From the NCBI RefSeq assembly GCF_000337695.1, contig NZ_AOIA01000033.1, positions 61,115 to 108,862 of the forward strand: a stretch of 47,748 nt of DNA. Direction: 5' to 3'. Source of the stretch: Natronococcus jeotgali DSM 18795. GTDB lineage: Archaea; Halobacteriota; Halobacteria; Halobacteriales; Natrialbaceae. Of the stretch, positions 6,853-15,870 are shown in pieces. Made by a program: the position numbers and the translations under genes. The notes beneath the pieces were generated by a model. The model made no database searches and had not been told where the DNA came from. It was given only the letters and a program-made list of their open reading frames with translations. The first letter of the stretch is position 1. Each line of letters begins with the position of its first letter.

Positions 6853-8018
6853 CGAAGTTCGGAGGCACGAGTCTCGGCAGCGGCGACCGGATCAACCGCG
6901 CCGCCGACTCGATCGCCGCGGCCGTCGATGACGGCCACGAGATCGCCGTCGTCGCCAGCGCGATGGGGTCGACAACCGACGAACTGCTCGACGAGATCAC
7001 CTTCGAGACCGACGAAGCCGACCGCGCCCAGATCGTCAGCATGGGCGAGCGGACCTCGGTCCGAATGCTCAAGGCCGCGCTGTCGGCCCGCGACGTCGAC
7101 GCGACGTTCCTCGAGCCCGGCAGCGAGAACTGGCCCGTCGTCACTGACGAGTACGGCGAGGTCGACGTCGAGGAGAGCCAGAAGCGAGCCCGCGAGGTCG
7201 CCGCAGAGCTCGACGAAACGGTCCCGGTAATCACGGGCTTTCTCGCGGAGGGGCCGGACGCTTCGGTGACGACGCTCGGTCGCGGCGGCAGCGACACGAC
7301 CGCCGTGATGATGGGCAAGTACATGGACGCCGACGAGGTCGTCATCGTCACCGACGTCGAGGGCGTCATGACCGGCGACCCCAACGTCGTCGAGGGCGCC
7401 CGCAACGTCGGCGAGATCTCCGTCGACGAGCTTCGTAACCTCTCGTTCCGGGGTGCGGAGGTCGTCGCACCCTCGGCGCTTTCCTACAAGGACGGAACCC
7501 TGTCGGTTCGGGTCGTCCACTACCAGCACGGCGACCTCCTCTCGGGCGGCACGAGCATCGAGGGCGAGTTCGAGAACCTGGTCGACCTCCGGGAGCGACC
7601 GCTGGCCTGCCTGACCGTCGCGGGCCGTGCGATCCGCAACCAGCCGGGCGTGTTCAACCACCTCTCCCAACCCCTCAGCGAGGCCGACATCAACATCGAC
7701 GCCGTCGCCAGCGGGCTCGACAGCATCACCTTCTACGTCGACGAGGACGATGCCGAGCGCTCCGAGACCATCCTCCACCGGGAGGTCATCGCTCGCGACG
7801 AACTCTCGAGTGTCACCGTCGACGAGTCGCTGGCGGTCGTCCGGGTCACCGGCGGCGAACTGCCCAACCAGCCGGGCATTATCGGCGAGATCGTCAACCC
7901 GCTGGCGGAGGCCCGCATCAACGTCCACGACATCATCACCAGCGCGACCAGCGTCGCCATCTTCGTCGACTGGGACGACCGCGAGGAGACCCTCGAGCTG
8001 ACTCAGGGGCTCTTCTAG
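6840..8018 (+). CDS. lysC: aspartate kinase
   Basis: A 392-aa enzyme that phosphorylates aspartate, the first step toward threonine, methionine and possibly lysine. The N-terminal kinase motif is KFGGTSLGSG at residues 6-15. GRGGSDTTAVMMG and VTDVEGVMTGDP follow. Two tandem ACT domains end the protein (starting near VAGRAIRNQPGVFNHL and VRVTGGELPNQPGIIGE), so feedback by an amino acid is expected. The ATG at 6840 is chosen because it begins the conserved MRVVAKFGGTS strand. An upstream 18-codon ORF overlaps it. It stands alone on its strand. Confidence 0.95.
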   Translation: MRVVAKFGGTSLGSGDRINRAADSIAAAVDDGHEIAVVASAMGSTTDELLDEITFETDEADRAQIVSMGERTSVRMLKAALSARDVDATFLEPGSENWPVVTDEYGEVDVEESQKRAREVAAELDETVPVITGFLAEGPDASVTTLGRGGSDTTAVMMGKYMDADEVVIVTDVEGVMTGDPNVVEGARNVGEISVDELRNLSFRGAEVVAPSALSYKDGTLSVRVVHYQHGDLLSGGTSIEGEFENLVDLRERPLACLTVAGRAIRNQPGVFNHLSQPLSEADINIDAVASGLDSITFYVDEDDAERSETILHREVIARDELSSVTVDESLAVVRVTGGELPNQPGIIGEIVNPLAEARINVHDIITSATSVAIFVDWDDREETLELTQGLF

Positions 8019-8103
8019 CACCCGGAGCGAGCGACCGTTCGCGCTCGACGCCGCCGTTTTTCGCGCCGGAATCGTTACCGTTTGGCAGATTCAGGCTCAA
8101 CGC

Positions 8104-8131
8104 ACTTTTGATATCCCCTCGAAACACGAGG
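8104..8131 (+). promoter_or_regulatory. promoter and small hairpin before DUF1328 gene
   Basis: ACTTTTGA (8104-8111) is centred about 26 nt before the ATG at 8133. CCTCG (8117-8121) pairs with CGAGG (8127-8131) around an AAACA loop, ending one base before the start codon. The dyad may be an operator at the transcription start or a stem that hides the start. Confidence 0.4.
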
Positions 8132-8132
8132 T

Positions 8133-8279
8133 ATGCTAGAACTGGCACTCCTGTTCTTCGTCATCGCACTGATCGCTGCGGCGCTCGGCGCCGGCGGCGT
8201 CGCGGGCGTCTCCATGACCATCGCGAAGTGGCTCGTGCTCGCGTTCCTGGTCCTGGCCGCGCTGTCGCTGCTGCTGTGA
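8133..8279 (+). CDS. DUF1328-type small membrane protein
   Basis: A 48-aa protein, [19 protein letters not shown], then [30 protein letters not shown]. It is almost entirely hydrophobic, with two membrane helices joined by a GGVAG turn. Both the length and the GxGG(V/I)A turn are typical of the widespread DUF1328/YtjA family, whose function is unknown. It has its own TATA-like box and a hairpin next to the start codon. Downstream (8280-8416) nothing recognisable is seen. Confidence 0.85.
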   Translation: MLELALLFFVIALIAAALGAGGVAGVSMTIAKWLVLAFLVLAALSLLL

Positions 8280-8416
8280 CGGCGGGGCGATCCCGGCCGC
8301 GCATCGCCGCGACGACCGACCGGTTCCGCGTTCGCGCGTCCGAGAGCCGACGGCTCGCCGCGTCGAGCTAACGGAGCGTCGATTCGAAGTCGTCCTCGCG
8401 GTCGATCCGGCGAGCG

Positions 8417-10045
8417 CTACTCGTCCTCGAGCAGCGCCGCGGTCTCGTACTCCTCGCGCAGCACCTTCTTGTCGAACTTGCCGGTCGCCGTCTTGGGCAC
8501 CTCGTCGATTCGGACGACCGCGTCGGGGGTCCACCAGTCGGGGTAGTCCTCCGCGACGAACGACCGGACCTCGTCGTGGAGTTCGTCCTCGCTCATCCCG
8601 GCGTTTTCGGTCGGGACGACGAACGCGACGGGGCGTTCCTGCCACTTCTCGTGGGGCGCGCCGATGACGGTCGCCTCGCTGACGGCGTCGTGGGCCATGA
8701 TCGCGTTCTCGAGTTCCACCGAGGAGATCCACTCGCCGCCGCTTTTGATCACGTCCTTCGCGCGGTCGACGATCTTGACGTAGCCGTCCTCGTCGACGGT
8801 GACGATGTCGCCCGTCTTGAGCCACGAGCCCTCGAAATCCTCCTCGTCGGCGTCGGGACGCTCGAAGTAGGAATCGGTGACCCACGGGCCGCGAACGTAG
8901 AGTTCGCCGAAGTCTTCGCCGTTCCAGGGAACCTCCTCACCCGAATCGTCGACGACCGTGAACTCGAGGCCGGGGACGATCAGCCCCTGCGTGGCCTGTT
9001 TTTCGTACTGCTCCTCCGCGGGGAGATCCTCGAGTCCCTCCTTGAGGTGAGCGACGGTACCCAGCGGCGACATCTCGGTCATCCCCCAGGCGTGGACGAC
9101 CTCGACGCCCATCTCGTCGAACTCCCGGATCAGGCTCTTGGGCGCCGCGCTGCCGCCGATGACGATCCGCTCGAGCGAGGAGAGATCGGCGCCGCGTTCC
9201 TGGACGTACTCCAAGACGCCGAGCCACACCGTCGGCACGCCGGCGGTGATCGTGACGCCCTCCTCCTCGATGAGTTCGACCAGATCCGCGGGGTCGGGCG
9301 AGGGGCCGGGGTAGACGTGTTTCGCGCCCGCGGCGGTCGTCGAGAACGGCAGCCCCCACGCGTTGACGTGGAACATCGGGACGACCGGCATGACGACGTC
9401 GTCCGCGGCGATGCCCAGCCCCTGCGGGGTCAGCGTCATCATCGTGTGGCTCCAGAGCATCTGCTGGGTGTACTCGACGCCCTTGGGCTTGCCCGTCGTC
9501 CCCGAGGTGTAACACATCCCGGCGGGGCTGTCCTCGTCGAGTTCGGGCCACTCGTAGTCGGCTGACTGGGCGCCGATAAAGGACTCGTAGTCGGTGACGG
9601 ACCCGAGGTCGGTCTCCGGCACCGCGTCGCCCATCACGACGAACTGCTCGACGCTCGAGAACGTCTCCTCGTCGTAGGCGGCCTCGAGGGGCTCGAGCAG
9701 CGACGGGTCGACGAACAGCAACCGATCTTCGGCGTTCTCGACGATGTACTGGATGTGTTCGGCCGGGAGCAGCGGGTTGATCGTGTGCAGCTGGCTCCCG
9801 CTGTTCGGCACCGCGAAGTAGGCCTCCGCGTGGCGGTGGTGGTTCCAGCAGAAGGTGCCGACGCGGTCGCCCTCGCCGATCCCGGCCTCCTCGAGGGCGT
9901 TCGCGAGTTGTCGGGTGCGGTCGCCGTACTCCGCGTAGGTGTTGCGAACGATCCCGTCGCCGGTTCGGGAGACGACCTCCTGGTCGGGGTGCAGCCGCTC
10001 GGCGCGCCAGAGAAACGGTCGGAGCGTCTGGTCGTAACCTGCCAT
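8417..10045 (-). CDS. long/medium-chain fatty acid-CoA ligase (AMP-forming)
   Basis: A 542-aa ANL-superfamily ligase that makes acyl-AMP and then acyl-CoA. The P-loop is [15 protein letters not shown], the A5-type motif is [12 protein letters not shown], and [38 protein letters not shown] and the catalytic lysine motif [12 protein letters not shown] complete both subdomains. All essential motifs are intact, unlike the related gene at 20956. The ATG at 10045 has a TATA box 28 nt upstream, so the message is probably leaderless. The substrate is likely a medium or long fatty acid; this is inferred from overall resemblance and is not certain. Confidence 0.92.
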   Translation of the reverse strand: MAGYDQTLRPFLWRAERLHPDQEVVSRTGDGIVRNTYAEYGDRTRQLANALEEAGIGEGDRVGTFCWNHHRHAEAYFAVPNSGSQLHTINPLLPAEHIQYIVENAEDRLLFVDPSLLEPLEAAYDEETFSSVEQFVVMGDAVPETDLGSVTDYESFIGAQSADYEWPELDEDSPAGMCYTSGTTGKPKGVEYTQQMLWSHTMMTLTPQGLGIAADDVVMPVVPMFHVNAWGLPFSTTAAGAKHVYPGPSPDPADLVELIEEEGVTITAGVPTVWLGVLEYVQERGADLSSLERIVIGGSAAPKSLIREFDEMGVEVVHAWGMTEMSPLGTVAHLKEGLEDLPAEEQYEKQATQGLIVPGLEFTVVDDSGEEVPWNGEDFGELYVRGPWVTDSYFERPDADEEDFEGSWLKTGDIVTVDEDGYVKIVDRAKDVIKSGGEWISSVELENAIMAHDAVSEATVIGAPHEKWQERPVAFVVPTENAGMSEDELHDEVRSFVAEDYPDWWTPDAVVRIDEVPKTATGKFDKKVLREEYETAALLEDE

Positions 10046-10066
10046 ACTCGATCATTATTATCCATA

Positions 10067-10074
10067 CTTAATAA
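10067..10074 (-). promoter_or_regulatory. TATA box of acyl-CoA ligase gene
   Basis: TTATTAAG on the minus strand lies about 26 nt before the ATG at 10045, as expected for a leaderless haloarchaeal gene. Confidence 0.6.
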
Positions 10075-10257
10075 CGGTGCGTCTCGCGGGCGGTCAGGTT
10101 GCCACTGTTACGAACGGACGGGGTCGTCCGCGAATCCGACCGCCGATGGCGGTATTCGGACGACGCGCCCCGAATCGGTCCGTCGACGAGCGAGCGACGC
10201 CGTCCGTCCCCACGTTCCGTCACTCGATTTGAACTGTGCGGATCGCGTCGTCCCGGT

Positions 10258-11607
10258 ATGGTCGGATACAAGTCGAAGGTCGTCGAGCAGATCCACCTCC
10301 CTTCGAGAGCGAAGCGCGAGCGCGCGCTCGAGGAGGCCGGGTACAACGTCTTCAACCTCGATTCGGCGGACGTCTTCGTCGACCTGCTCACCGACAGCGG
10401 TACGGGCGCGATGAGCGACGAGCAGTGGGCGGCGCTGCTCCGGGGCGACGAGGCCTACGCGGGCTCGCGCAGTTTCGGCGAACTCGAGGACGCCGTTGCC
10501 GACGTGATGGGCTTTTCGCAGGTCGTCCCGGCCCACCAGGGTCGCGGGGCGGAGAACGTCCTCTACGGCACCCTCGTCGAGGAGGGCGACGTCGTTCCGA
10601 ACAACACCCACTTCGACACCACGCGAGCCCACATCGCCAACCAGGGTGCCGAGCCCGTCGACTGTCCGGTCGACGACGCCCGCGACCCCGCGGCCGACGG
10701 CCCGTTCAAGGGCAACACCTCGCTCGAGCGCGCCCACGCGGTCGTCGAGGAGTACGGTCCCGAGCGGGTCCCGGTCGTCGTCCAGACGATCACGAACAAC
10801 TCCGCGGCGGGCCAACCCGTCAGCGTCGAGAACACCCGGAACGTCCGCGAGTTCGCAGACGAGATCGGCGCGACGTTCGTGATCGACGCCTGCCGGTTCG
10901 CCGAGAACGCCTACTTCGTCACCGAGCGCGAAGACGAGTTCGTCGACGCGTCGGTCGCCGATGTCGCCCGCGAACAGCTCGGCCTGGCCGACGCCGTCGT
11001 GATGAGCGGGAAAAAAGACGGGCTCGCCAACGCGGGCGGGTTCGTCGCCACCGACAACGAGGCGCTGTACGAACAGTGTAAACAGCGGGCGATCCTCTAC
11101 GAGGGGTTTCCGACCTACGGCGGAATGGCGGGCCGGGACATCGCGGCGATGGCCGTCGGCCTCCGGGAGGCCGTCGAGGAGGCCTACGTCGCCGACCGCG
11201 TCGAGCAGGTCCGGGAGCTCGCCGACGCCCTCGAGTCGGTCGGCGTCCCGATCTACACGCCCGCGGGCGGACACGCGGTCTACCTCGACGCCGGCGCCTT
11301 CCTCCCCCACCTCGAGCCCGAGGCGTTCCCCGGGCAGGCGCTGGTCTGCGAGCTCTACCGCGAGGGCGGGGTTCGGGGAGTCGAGCTGGGTAGTTTCGCG
11401 TTCCCCGACGCCGACCGCCCGGAACTGGTTCGGCTGGCGCTGCCTCGACGAACCTACCACCGCGAGCACTTAGAGCACGTCGCCGAGACCGCCGCTGCGG
11501 TCCTCGAGCGACGCGACGGGGTCTCGGGACTCGAGATCGTCGAGGAACCCGAGATGGCCGAGATCCGTCACTTCACGGCGACGCTCGAGCCGACCGACTC
11601 CTCGTAA
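10258..11607 (+). CDS. tnaA: tryptophanase / beta-eliminating lyase
   Basis: A 449-aa PLP enzyme of the aromatic amino acid beta-eliminating lyase family. It cleaves tryptophan to indole, pyruvate and ammonia; tyrosine phenol-lyase is the close alternative. The start region, MVGYKSKVVEQIHLPSRAKRERALEEAGYNVFNL, and the stretch SDEQWAALLRGDEAYAGSRSF are family hallmarks. PLP is expected on K253 in MSGKKDG. VVQTITNNSAAGQPVS and the C-terminal GGHAVYLDAG are also typical. The ATG at 10258 matches the family start, and a weak TATA-like CGATTTGA lies about 29 nt upstream. It is divergent from the acyl-CoA ligase across 211 nt. Its presence suggests use of tryptophan as a carbon and nitrogen source. 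Confidence 0.93.
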   Translation: MVGYKSKVVEQIHLPSRAKRERALEEAGYNVFNLDSADVFVDLLTDSGTGAMSDEQWAALLRGDEAYAGSRSFGELEDAVADVMGFSQVVPAHQGRGAENVLYGTLVEEGDVVPNNTHFDTTRAHIANQGAEPVDCPVDDARDPAADGPFKGNTSLERAHAVVEEYGPERVPVVVQTITNNSAAGQPVSVENTRNVREFADEIGATFVIDACRFAENAYFVTEREDEFVDASVADVAREQLGLADAVVMSGKKDGLANAGGFVATDNEALYEQCKQRAILYEGFPTYGGMAGRDIAAMAVGLREAVEEAYVADRVEQVRELADALESVGVPIYTPAGGHAVYLDAGAFLPHLEPEAFPGQALVCELYREGGVRGVELGSFAFPDADRPELVRLALPRRTYHREHLEHVAETAAAVLERRDGVSGLEIVEEPEMAEIRHFTATLEPTDSS

Positions 11608-11660
11608 TCCGAGCGAACTGCGACGGCATTGCGAGAAAAAGCCGAGGACCGAACCCGTGC

Positions 11661-12020
11661 CTACCGCGAGACGGCGTCTCGAGCGCGGTCGCGCAACGTC
11701 GACTCCGGCTCGGGCTCCCCGCCGAGCTTTCGTTTCGCGACCGAACGGACGCCCCGTCTGGCGGCCTCGGACCGGGCGGCGCCGGCCAGCCAGTCGGGCA
11801 CCTGCGACTCGATCTCCTCGCGCTTTTCGGCCTTGAGCTGGCTGTACTTCCGAAGCGTGATACCGACCCCGAGGAAGAGGGCGGCGTCGATCAGCTCCCG
11901 CCGGAACCGGTTTCGGTCCTTGTAGACGACGATCGCCTTCGCGAGCGAGAGCAGGCCGATCGCGATGTACAGCTTCGAACTCTTCGCCGGGTCTCCGCTG
12001 AGCATCCGTTGGAGCGCCAT
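11661..12020 (-). CDS. conserved haloarchaeal small membrane protein, unknown function
   Basis: A 119-aa protein that I do not recognise by family name. Two hydrophobic stretches are seen (LYIAIGLLSLAKAIVVY, about 17-33, and LIDAALFLGVGITL, about 43-56). A charged helical tail follows, with basic clusters such as SVAKRKLGG. The first 12 residues, MALQRMLSGDPA, are short and cytoplasmic in character. It is tail-to-tail with tnaA. Composition matches the neighbours, so there is no sign of transfer. Confidence 0.75.
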   Translation of the reverse strand: MALQRMLSGDPAKSSKLYIAIGLLSLAKAIVVYKDRNRFRRELIDAALFLGVGITLRKYSQLKAEKREEIESQVPDWLAGAARSEAARRGVRSVAKRKLGGEPEPESTLRDRARDAVSR

Positions 12021-12088
12021 GCGACGGATCGTACCACGCTCTCGGTGTTAAAGTTCCGCCGGCACGGGACGGGGCTCGGGGCTAGCTC

Positions 12089-12496
12089 TCACCCGCGTCG
12101 ATCAGCCACGACGACGCCCCGGCGTCGTCCCTCGCCGATCGGTTCGATCTCGAAGCCGAGCCGCTCGTAGAACGGACCTACCCCCTCGTCGAAGCGCGCG
12201 GTCAGCCGCCGTTCGCGCTCGAGGGCGCGCTCGACCAGTCGCCGACCGATCCCCCGGCCGCGGTGGCGACGGCGGACGCCGACGGCCGCGACGTGGGCGC
12301 CCCGCTCGCGGGGCTCGAGGACGAGCGCGCCGAGGAGTCGCTCGTCGGTTCCGTCGCGTCCGCCCCGACGATCGCCGGCGACGAGGACGTCGCCGTCCCC
12401 GATCCGGGCCTCGACGTCGCCGGGCTCGAGCATCGCGGCGTCGAGGATGCGCCTGACCGCGAGGGCGTCCTCGGAACGGGCCGTCCGAACGTGCAT
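12089..12496 (-). CDS. GNAT family N-acetyltransferase
   Basis: A 135-aa acetyltransferase. The start MHVRTARSEDALAVRRILDAAM is the usual first GNAT strand and helix. The acetyl-CoA pyrophosphate loop is RRRHRGRGIGRRLVERAL, a clear R/QxxGxG/A motif. It ends with VGPFYERLGFEIEP, the typical GNAT strand-6 region. The acceptor is unknown. The gene is unusually arginine-rich for its neighbourhood. A 106-nt gap separates it from samp2 upstream on the same strand; nothing else is seen in that gap. Confidence 0.88.
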   Translation of the reverse strand: MHVRTARSEDALAVRRILDAAMLEPGDVEARIGDGDVLVAGDRRGGRDGTDERLLGALVLEPRERGAHVAAVGVRRRHRGRGIGRRLVERALERERRLTARFDEGVGPFYERLGFEIEPIGEGRRRGVVVADRRG

Positions 12497-12603
12497 CGAT
12501 CGACCGTTCGTCGCCGCGGGCCAACAGTCCGTCGGTCGCCACGCCCCGGTTCGCCCGCCTCTCGGCCGCGGGAGACGGAGGGCCTCGTTCGAATTACGCG
12601 CGA

Positions 12604-12822
12604 TCAGCCACCCTTGATCAGTCTGAGCACGGTCACGCGCTCGCTCTCGACGGGCTGGTCCTCGGGCACGGGGCGGCCGTCGACCAGCACGCTCACCTCG
12701 TGGGGGCTCAACCCGACCTCTCGGAGCAGGTCGGCGTAGGTCGGCTCGGGGGCGTCGGTGGGCACGTCCGCGAGCTCGAGTTCGCGGCTGTCCTCGCCCT
12801 TGACGTCGACGGTGACGCGCAT
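12604..12822 (-). CDS. samp2: ubiquitin-like small archaeal modifier protein, SAMP2 type
   Basis: A 72-aa beta-grasp protein that ends in a di-glycine (KGG), the mark of proteins activated by an E1-like enzyme. It closely follows the known Haloferax SAMP2 pattern: SPHEVSVLVDGRPVPEDQPVE followed by VTVLRLIKGG. SAMP2 is known to be conjugated to lysines of target proteins and to act as sulfur carrier for thiolation of tRNA wobble uridine. The protein has no cysteine and is acidic. The activating enzyme UbaA is not in this window. The start gives the usual MRVTVDVKGE strand. Confidence 0.9.
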   Translation of the reverse strand: MRVTVDVKGEDSRELELADVPTDAPEPTYADLLREVGLSPHEVSVLVDGRPVPEDQPVESERVTVLRLIKGG

Positions 12823-12892
12823 GGGTGTCCTTGCTCGAGCCCGGACTTGAGCGCGTCGACTGTCGAACGACCCCGTCCTCGGTCGAGCGGGC

Positions 12893-13987
12893 TCAGTCGC
12901 CCGTCGGCTCGTCGGGCCCGAGTCGGTCCCGCCGTCCGCGCGTCCCGGTTTCGGCCGTTCGTCGTCGGGCGTACAGTCCCCGGACCAGCGCGCCCAGTCC
13001 GAGCAGCAGGATCAGGAAATTCAGCAGGCCGCCCACGAACGGCACCCGCGCGAGGACGGCGCCGCCGATCAGCCCGACGACCAGCGCCAGCCAGCGGTTC
13101 TCGAGGCCGGCGTAGCCCAGCAGCCAGGCGGCGACGGCGAACCGACCGTAGACGATCCCGATCCAGACGACGAAGGCGAACGCGAACCCGCCGACGATCG
13201 AGAACGGGATGCCGACGATCGTGATCGCGGCGGCGACGAGCAGCGCTGGGACGCCTATCAGCACGCCGAGCCCGACCAGTCCCGTTCGCAGGGGGTCGGT
13301 CGACACCCGGTCGGCGACGCCGTCCGAGAACCGCGGGAACAGCGCGAGCAACGCGGCACCGAGCAGCAGGTTCAGCGCGAGGGTGTAGAGCGCGACCAGC
13401 CACGTCGTCAGCGGCTGCAGCGTCGGCCCGACCTCGACCCCCAGCGTCGAGTCCTCGGTGATCGAGCCCGCGACCGCGTCGGTGTTGCCCTGCAGGTCGC
13501 CGTCGTAGCGCAGATCGCCCGCGATCGACGCGCTCTCGCCCAGCGCGATCGTCTCGGCGCCGATGGCCGCGTCGCCCTCGAGCGCGCCGTTCACGACGAC
13601 GTTGCCCGCGCCGGCGGTGAACTCCCCGCCGACGGTCGCACCCTCGCCGACCTCGACGTTGCCCGCGCCGGCGTCGACGTCGCCGCCGACGCTGCCGTCG
13701 ATCGTCACGCTTCCGGCGGCGGCCTCGAGGTTCCCCCCGACCTCGCCGCCGTCGGCGATTCGGACGTCGCCACCCGCGGCCGAGACGTCGCCCGTCACGG
13801 TCCCCTCGACGACGACGGTTCCGGCGACGGCCTCGAGGTCGTCGATCGTCTCTCCTTCCCCCACGACAACGGTGCCCCCGACGGTCGACTCGGACTGCGC
13901 GGCGACCCCCGTCGGCACCGCGCCGAGGAGGACGACGACGAGTGCGACGACCGCGAGTCGCTTGCGTACGGACGTTTCTGGCGCCAT
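12893..13987 (-). CDS. secreted/membrane bactofilin-like repeat protein
   Basis: A 364-aa protein with a signal peptide (about 1-32, ending TGVAAQ). A right-handed beta-helix-like region of short G-rich repeats follows at about 35-165, with units such as AAAGSVTIDGSVGGDVDAGAG and GAGNVEVGEGATVGG. After it come several membrane helices (from LTTWLVALYTLALNLLLGAALL to FLILLLGLGALVRGLY) and a basic tail. The repeat style is that of polymer-forming bactofilin-like domains; here they would face outside, anchored by the membrane part. Function unknown; a surface scaffold role is inference. It is divergent from rfcS across 146 nt and 70 nt upstream of samp2 on the same strand. Confidence 0.82.
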   Translation of the reverse strand: MAPETSVRKRLAVVALVVVLLGAVPTGVAAQSESTVGGTVVVGEGETIDDLEAVAGTVVVEGTVTGDVSAAGGDVRIADGGEVGGNLEAAAGSVTIDGSVGGDVDAGAGNVEVGEGATVGGEFTAGAGNVVVNGALEGDAAIGAETIALGESASIAGDLRYDGDLQGNTDAVAGSITEDSTLGVEVGPTLQPLTTWLVALYTLALNLLLGAALLALFPRFSDGVADRVSTDPLRTGLVGLGVLIGVPALLVAAAITIVGIPFSIVGGFAFAFVVWIGIVYGRFAVAAWLLGYAGLENRWLALVVGLIGGAVLARVPFVGGLLNFLILLLGLGALVRGLYARRRTAETGTRGRRDRLGPDEPTGD

Positions 13988-14101
13988 AGGTTACCACTCA
14001 TCGTGTGAGCTGAAAAACATGATCCCGTTCTCGCAGTCGGGGCAGCGAACCCCCTCGTACCGCAGGGAGAGACGAAACGCACTCGAGGTCGGCCTTCGGG
14101 C

Positions 14102-14109
14102 GATTTATC
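14102..14109 (+). promoter_or_regulatory. TATA box of rfcS
   Basis: GATTTATC is centred about 29 nt before the rfcS ATG at 14134, giving a leaderless or nearly leaderless message. Confidence 0.6.
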
Positions 14110-14133
14110 TGCCGGCCACCCCTTGCGAGGACC

Positions 14134-15126
14134 ATGAGCGAGGCCGACGCCGAGGCGGCGGAGCCGACTCCCGGCAAGACCGAGGTCTGGATCGAGAAGT
14201 ATCGCCCGGAGCGGCTCGACGAGATCAAGGGCCACGAGAACATCGTGCCGCGCCTGAAACGCTACGTCGAGCAGGACGACCTGCCCCACCTCATGTTTGC
14301 AGGTCCAGCAGGCACGGGAAAAACTACCGCAGCCCAGGCCATCGCCCGCGAGGTCTACGACGACGACTGGCGCGAGAACTTCCTCGAGTTAAACGCCTCC
14401 GACCAGCGCGGGATCGACGTCGTCCGCGATCGGATCAAGGACTTCGCGCGCTCGTCGTTCGGCGGCTACGACCACCGAATTATCTTCCTCGACGAGGCCG
14501 ACGCCCTCACCTCCGACGCGCAGTCGGCGCTGCGCCGGACGATGGAGCAGTTCTCGAGCAACACCCGATTTATCCTCTCGTGTAACTACTCGAGCCAGAT
14601 CATCGACCCCATCCAGTCTCGCTGTGCGGTCTTCCGGTTTACCGAACTCACCGAGGACGCCGTCGAGGCTCAGATCCGCGAGATCGCCACCGAGGAGGGA
14701 ATCGAGGTCACCGACGACGGCGTCGACGCGCTGATCTACGCGGCCGACGGCGACATGCGCAAGGCGATCAACGGGCTCCAGGCCGCGGCCGTGATGGGCG
14801 AGGTCGTCGACGAGGAGACCGTCTTCGCGATCACTTCGACCGCGCGGCCCGAGGAGGTCGAGGCGATGGTCGACCGGGCCATCGACGGCGACTTCACGGC
14901 CGCCCGCGCGGCCCTCGAGGACCTGTTGACCGAGCGCGGACTGGCGGGCGGGGACGTGATCGACCAGCTTCACCGTTCCGCGTGGCAGTTCGACATCCCC
15001 GAGAAGGCGACGGTGCGGCTGCTCGAACGGCTCGGCGAGGTCGACTACCGGATCACCGAGGGAGCGAACGAACGCCTCCAGCTCGAGGCGATGCTGGCGT
15101 CGCTGGCCCTCGAGAACGAAGACTGA
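14134..15126 (+). CDS. rfcS: replication factor C small subunit
   Basis: A 330-aa AAA+ clamp-loader subunit that opens PCNA and places it on primed DNA. Walker A is GPAGTGKTT at 57-65, the Walker B/DEAD box is D120-E-A-D123, and the arginine finger motif is S162-R163-C164. The archaeal N-terminal signature [17 protein letters not shown] is present, and the C-terminal collar domain follows from about residue 240. The length is normal and no intein is present, although archaeal RfcS can carry one. The gene is followed directly by the AT-rich island, so the island begins at the rfcS stop codon. Confidence 0.97.
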   Translation: MSEADAEAAEPTPGKTEVWIEKYRPERLDEIKGHENIVPRLKRYVEQDDLPHLMFAGPAGTGKTTAAQAIAREVYDDDWRENFLELNASDQRGIDVVRDRIKDFARSSFGGYDHRIIFLDEADALTSDAQSALRRTMEQFSSNTRFILSCNYSSQIIDPIQSRCAVFRFTELTEDAVEAQIREIATEEGIEVTDDGVDALIYAADGDMRKAINGLQAAAVMGEVVDEETVFAITSTARPEEVEAMVDRAIDGDFTAARAALEDLLTERGLAGGDVIDQLHRSAWQFDIPEKATVRLLERLGEVDYRITEGANERLQLEAMLASLALENED

Positions 15127-15503
15127 ACGCGACGTTCGGTATCGGTAGCGGTACTGCGAGTTCGTTATCCGGTGTGACTCGTGAAACACCTGTTACGTAC
15201 AGGCCAATCGGGTAACGAAAGAGTACTTGATCTCCCAGATAGCTGTCAAAGCCCGCCTGCTGAAGATAGAGGATATATGCAGCAAGACTACTCAATCTCT
15301 TTCTCTGATTAAAACACTTGGCAAGAGCAATCAATTCGGAACGGACTGTGGTTAACTTCAAAAATATTAACCATACCATTCGAAAGACTAAAATGCGATT
15401 GGCTCTATCATCATATACATTGCTGAAATGTCCTCTCAAGGAAGACATTTAACAAAATCGGAGCAGAGAAAAGCCTACAACAACTGTACAAGATTCTGAA
15501 ATT
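15127..15503. other. AT-rich non-coding left part of island after rfcS
   Basis: No supported gene is seen here. The base composition falls abruptly after rfcS. A 7-bp perfect inverted repeat, TGGTTAA (15349-15355) and TTAACCA (15367-15373), flanks an 11-nt AT-rich spacer containing AAAATAT. Candidate TATA elements for the downstream operon are CATATACA (about 15411-15418) and CATTTAAC (about 15446-15453). A minus-strand frame of 131 codons (15053-15448) crosses this region but runs antisense into rfcS and shows no recognisable domain. Confidence 0.5.
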
Positions 15504-15608
15504 ATGCCACTTTGTCCAAATTGCAAAGATAAGGTAACGATATCAAGCATCGAATTCAATAAAGACAAGAAAAATAAGACTTGTGATGAATGTGGACGGA
15601 GGTTCTAG
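15504..15608 (+). CDS. zinc-ribbon microprotein 1 (34 aa)
   Basis: A 34-aa protein starting MPLCPNCKD and ending TCDECGRRF. Cys4, Cys7, Cys27 and Cys30 form two knuckles, CPxC and CxxC-G, spaced as in a minimal zinc ribbon. The two knuckles match those of the next two small genes almost exactly, while the middle (VTISSIEFNKDKK) differs. Only 4 nt separate its stop from the next ATG. Haloarchaea are known to encode many small CPxCG-type zinc finger proteins, often of unknown role. No other domain would fit in this length. It may bind DNA, RNA or a partner protein; none is shown. Confidence 0.75.
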   Translation: MPLCPNCKDKVTISSIEFNKDKKNKTCDECGRRF

Positions 15609-15612
15609 CTTA

Positions 15613-15735
15613 ATGCCTCTCTGTCCAAGCTGTAAGGACTCGGCGATGATCAACGTTGCAGCACTGGAAGATGCAGGACCACTCGTTGAGAAGACATGCG
15701 ATGAATGTGGAACCACATTCGAAGCACCCCGCTAA
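15613..15735 (+). CDS. zinc-ribbon microprotein 2 (40 aa)
   Basis: A 40-aa paralogue of its two neighbours: MPLCPSCKD at the start and TCDECGTTF near the end, with Cys4, Cys7, Cys29 and Cys32. The central loop (residues 10-26) is the most acidic and hydrophobic of the three, and four extra residues (EAPR) follow the last knuckle. It starts 4 nt after the stop of gene 1 and stops 3 nt before gene 3, so the three are probably translated together. It is less AT-rich than gene 1, so the copies have diverged. Confidence 0.75.
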   Translation: MPLCPSCKDSAMINVAALEDAGPLVEKTCDECGTTFEAPR

Positions 15736-15738
15736 ATA

Positions 15739-15840
15739 ATGCCTCTCTGCCCCCGTTGCAAGGATGGAGCCGAGTTGCATACAACGATTGACAACGGTAA
15801 AAAGACCCGGGTCTGCGATGAATGCGGAAGAAAATTTTAA
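15739..15840 (+). CDS. zinc-ribbon microprotein 3 (33 aa)
   Basis: A 33-aa paralogue: MPLCPRCKD at the start and VCDECGRKF at the end, with Cys4, Cys7, Cys26 and Cys29. The loop (GAELHTTIDNGKKTR) is one residue shorter than in gene 1. Its ATG lies 3 nt after the stop of gene 2. Conservation of both knuckles while the loops vary suggests the zinc fold is kept for function and the loops carry specificity; this is inference. Confidence 0.75.
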   Translation: MPLCPRCKDGAELHTTIDNGKKTRVCDECGRKF

Positions 15841-15870
15841 CTATGTGTTATACTCAGTCGTAGATCTAAC

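Noticed and set aside
15053-15448. A 131-codon minus-strand frame in the AT-rich island that looked like a possible transposase remnant.
   Set aside because: Its last third is antisense to rfcS, no DDE or other transposase motif can be seen, and there are no terminal repeats.
15504-15840. Reading the three small frames as one frameshifted zinc-finger gene.
   Set aside because: Each copy has its own ATG, complete CPxC and CxxCG pair and stop codon, with regular 3-4 nt spacing, which is expected for separate tandem genes.
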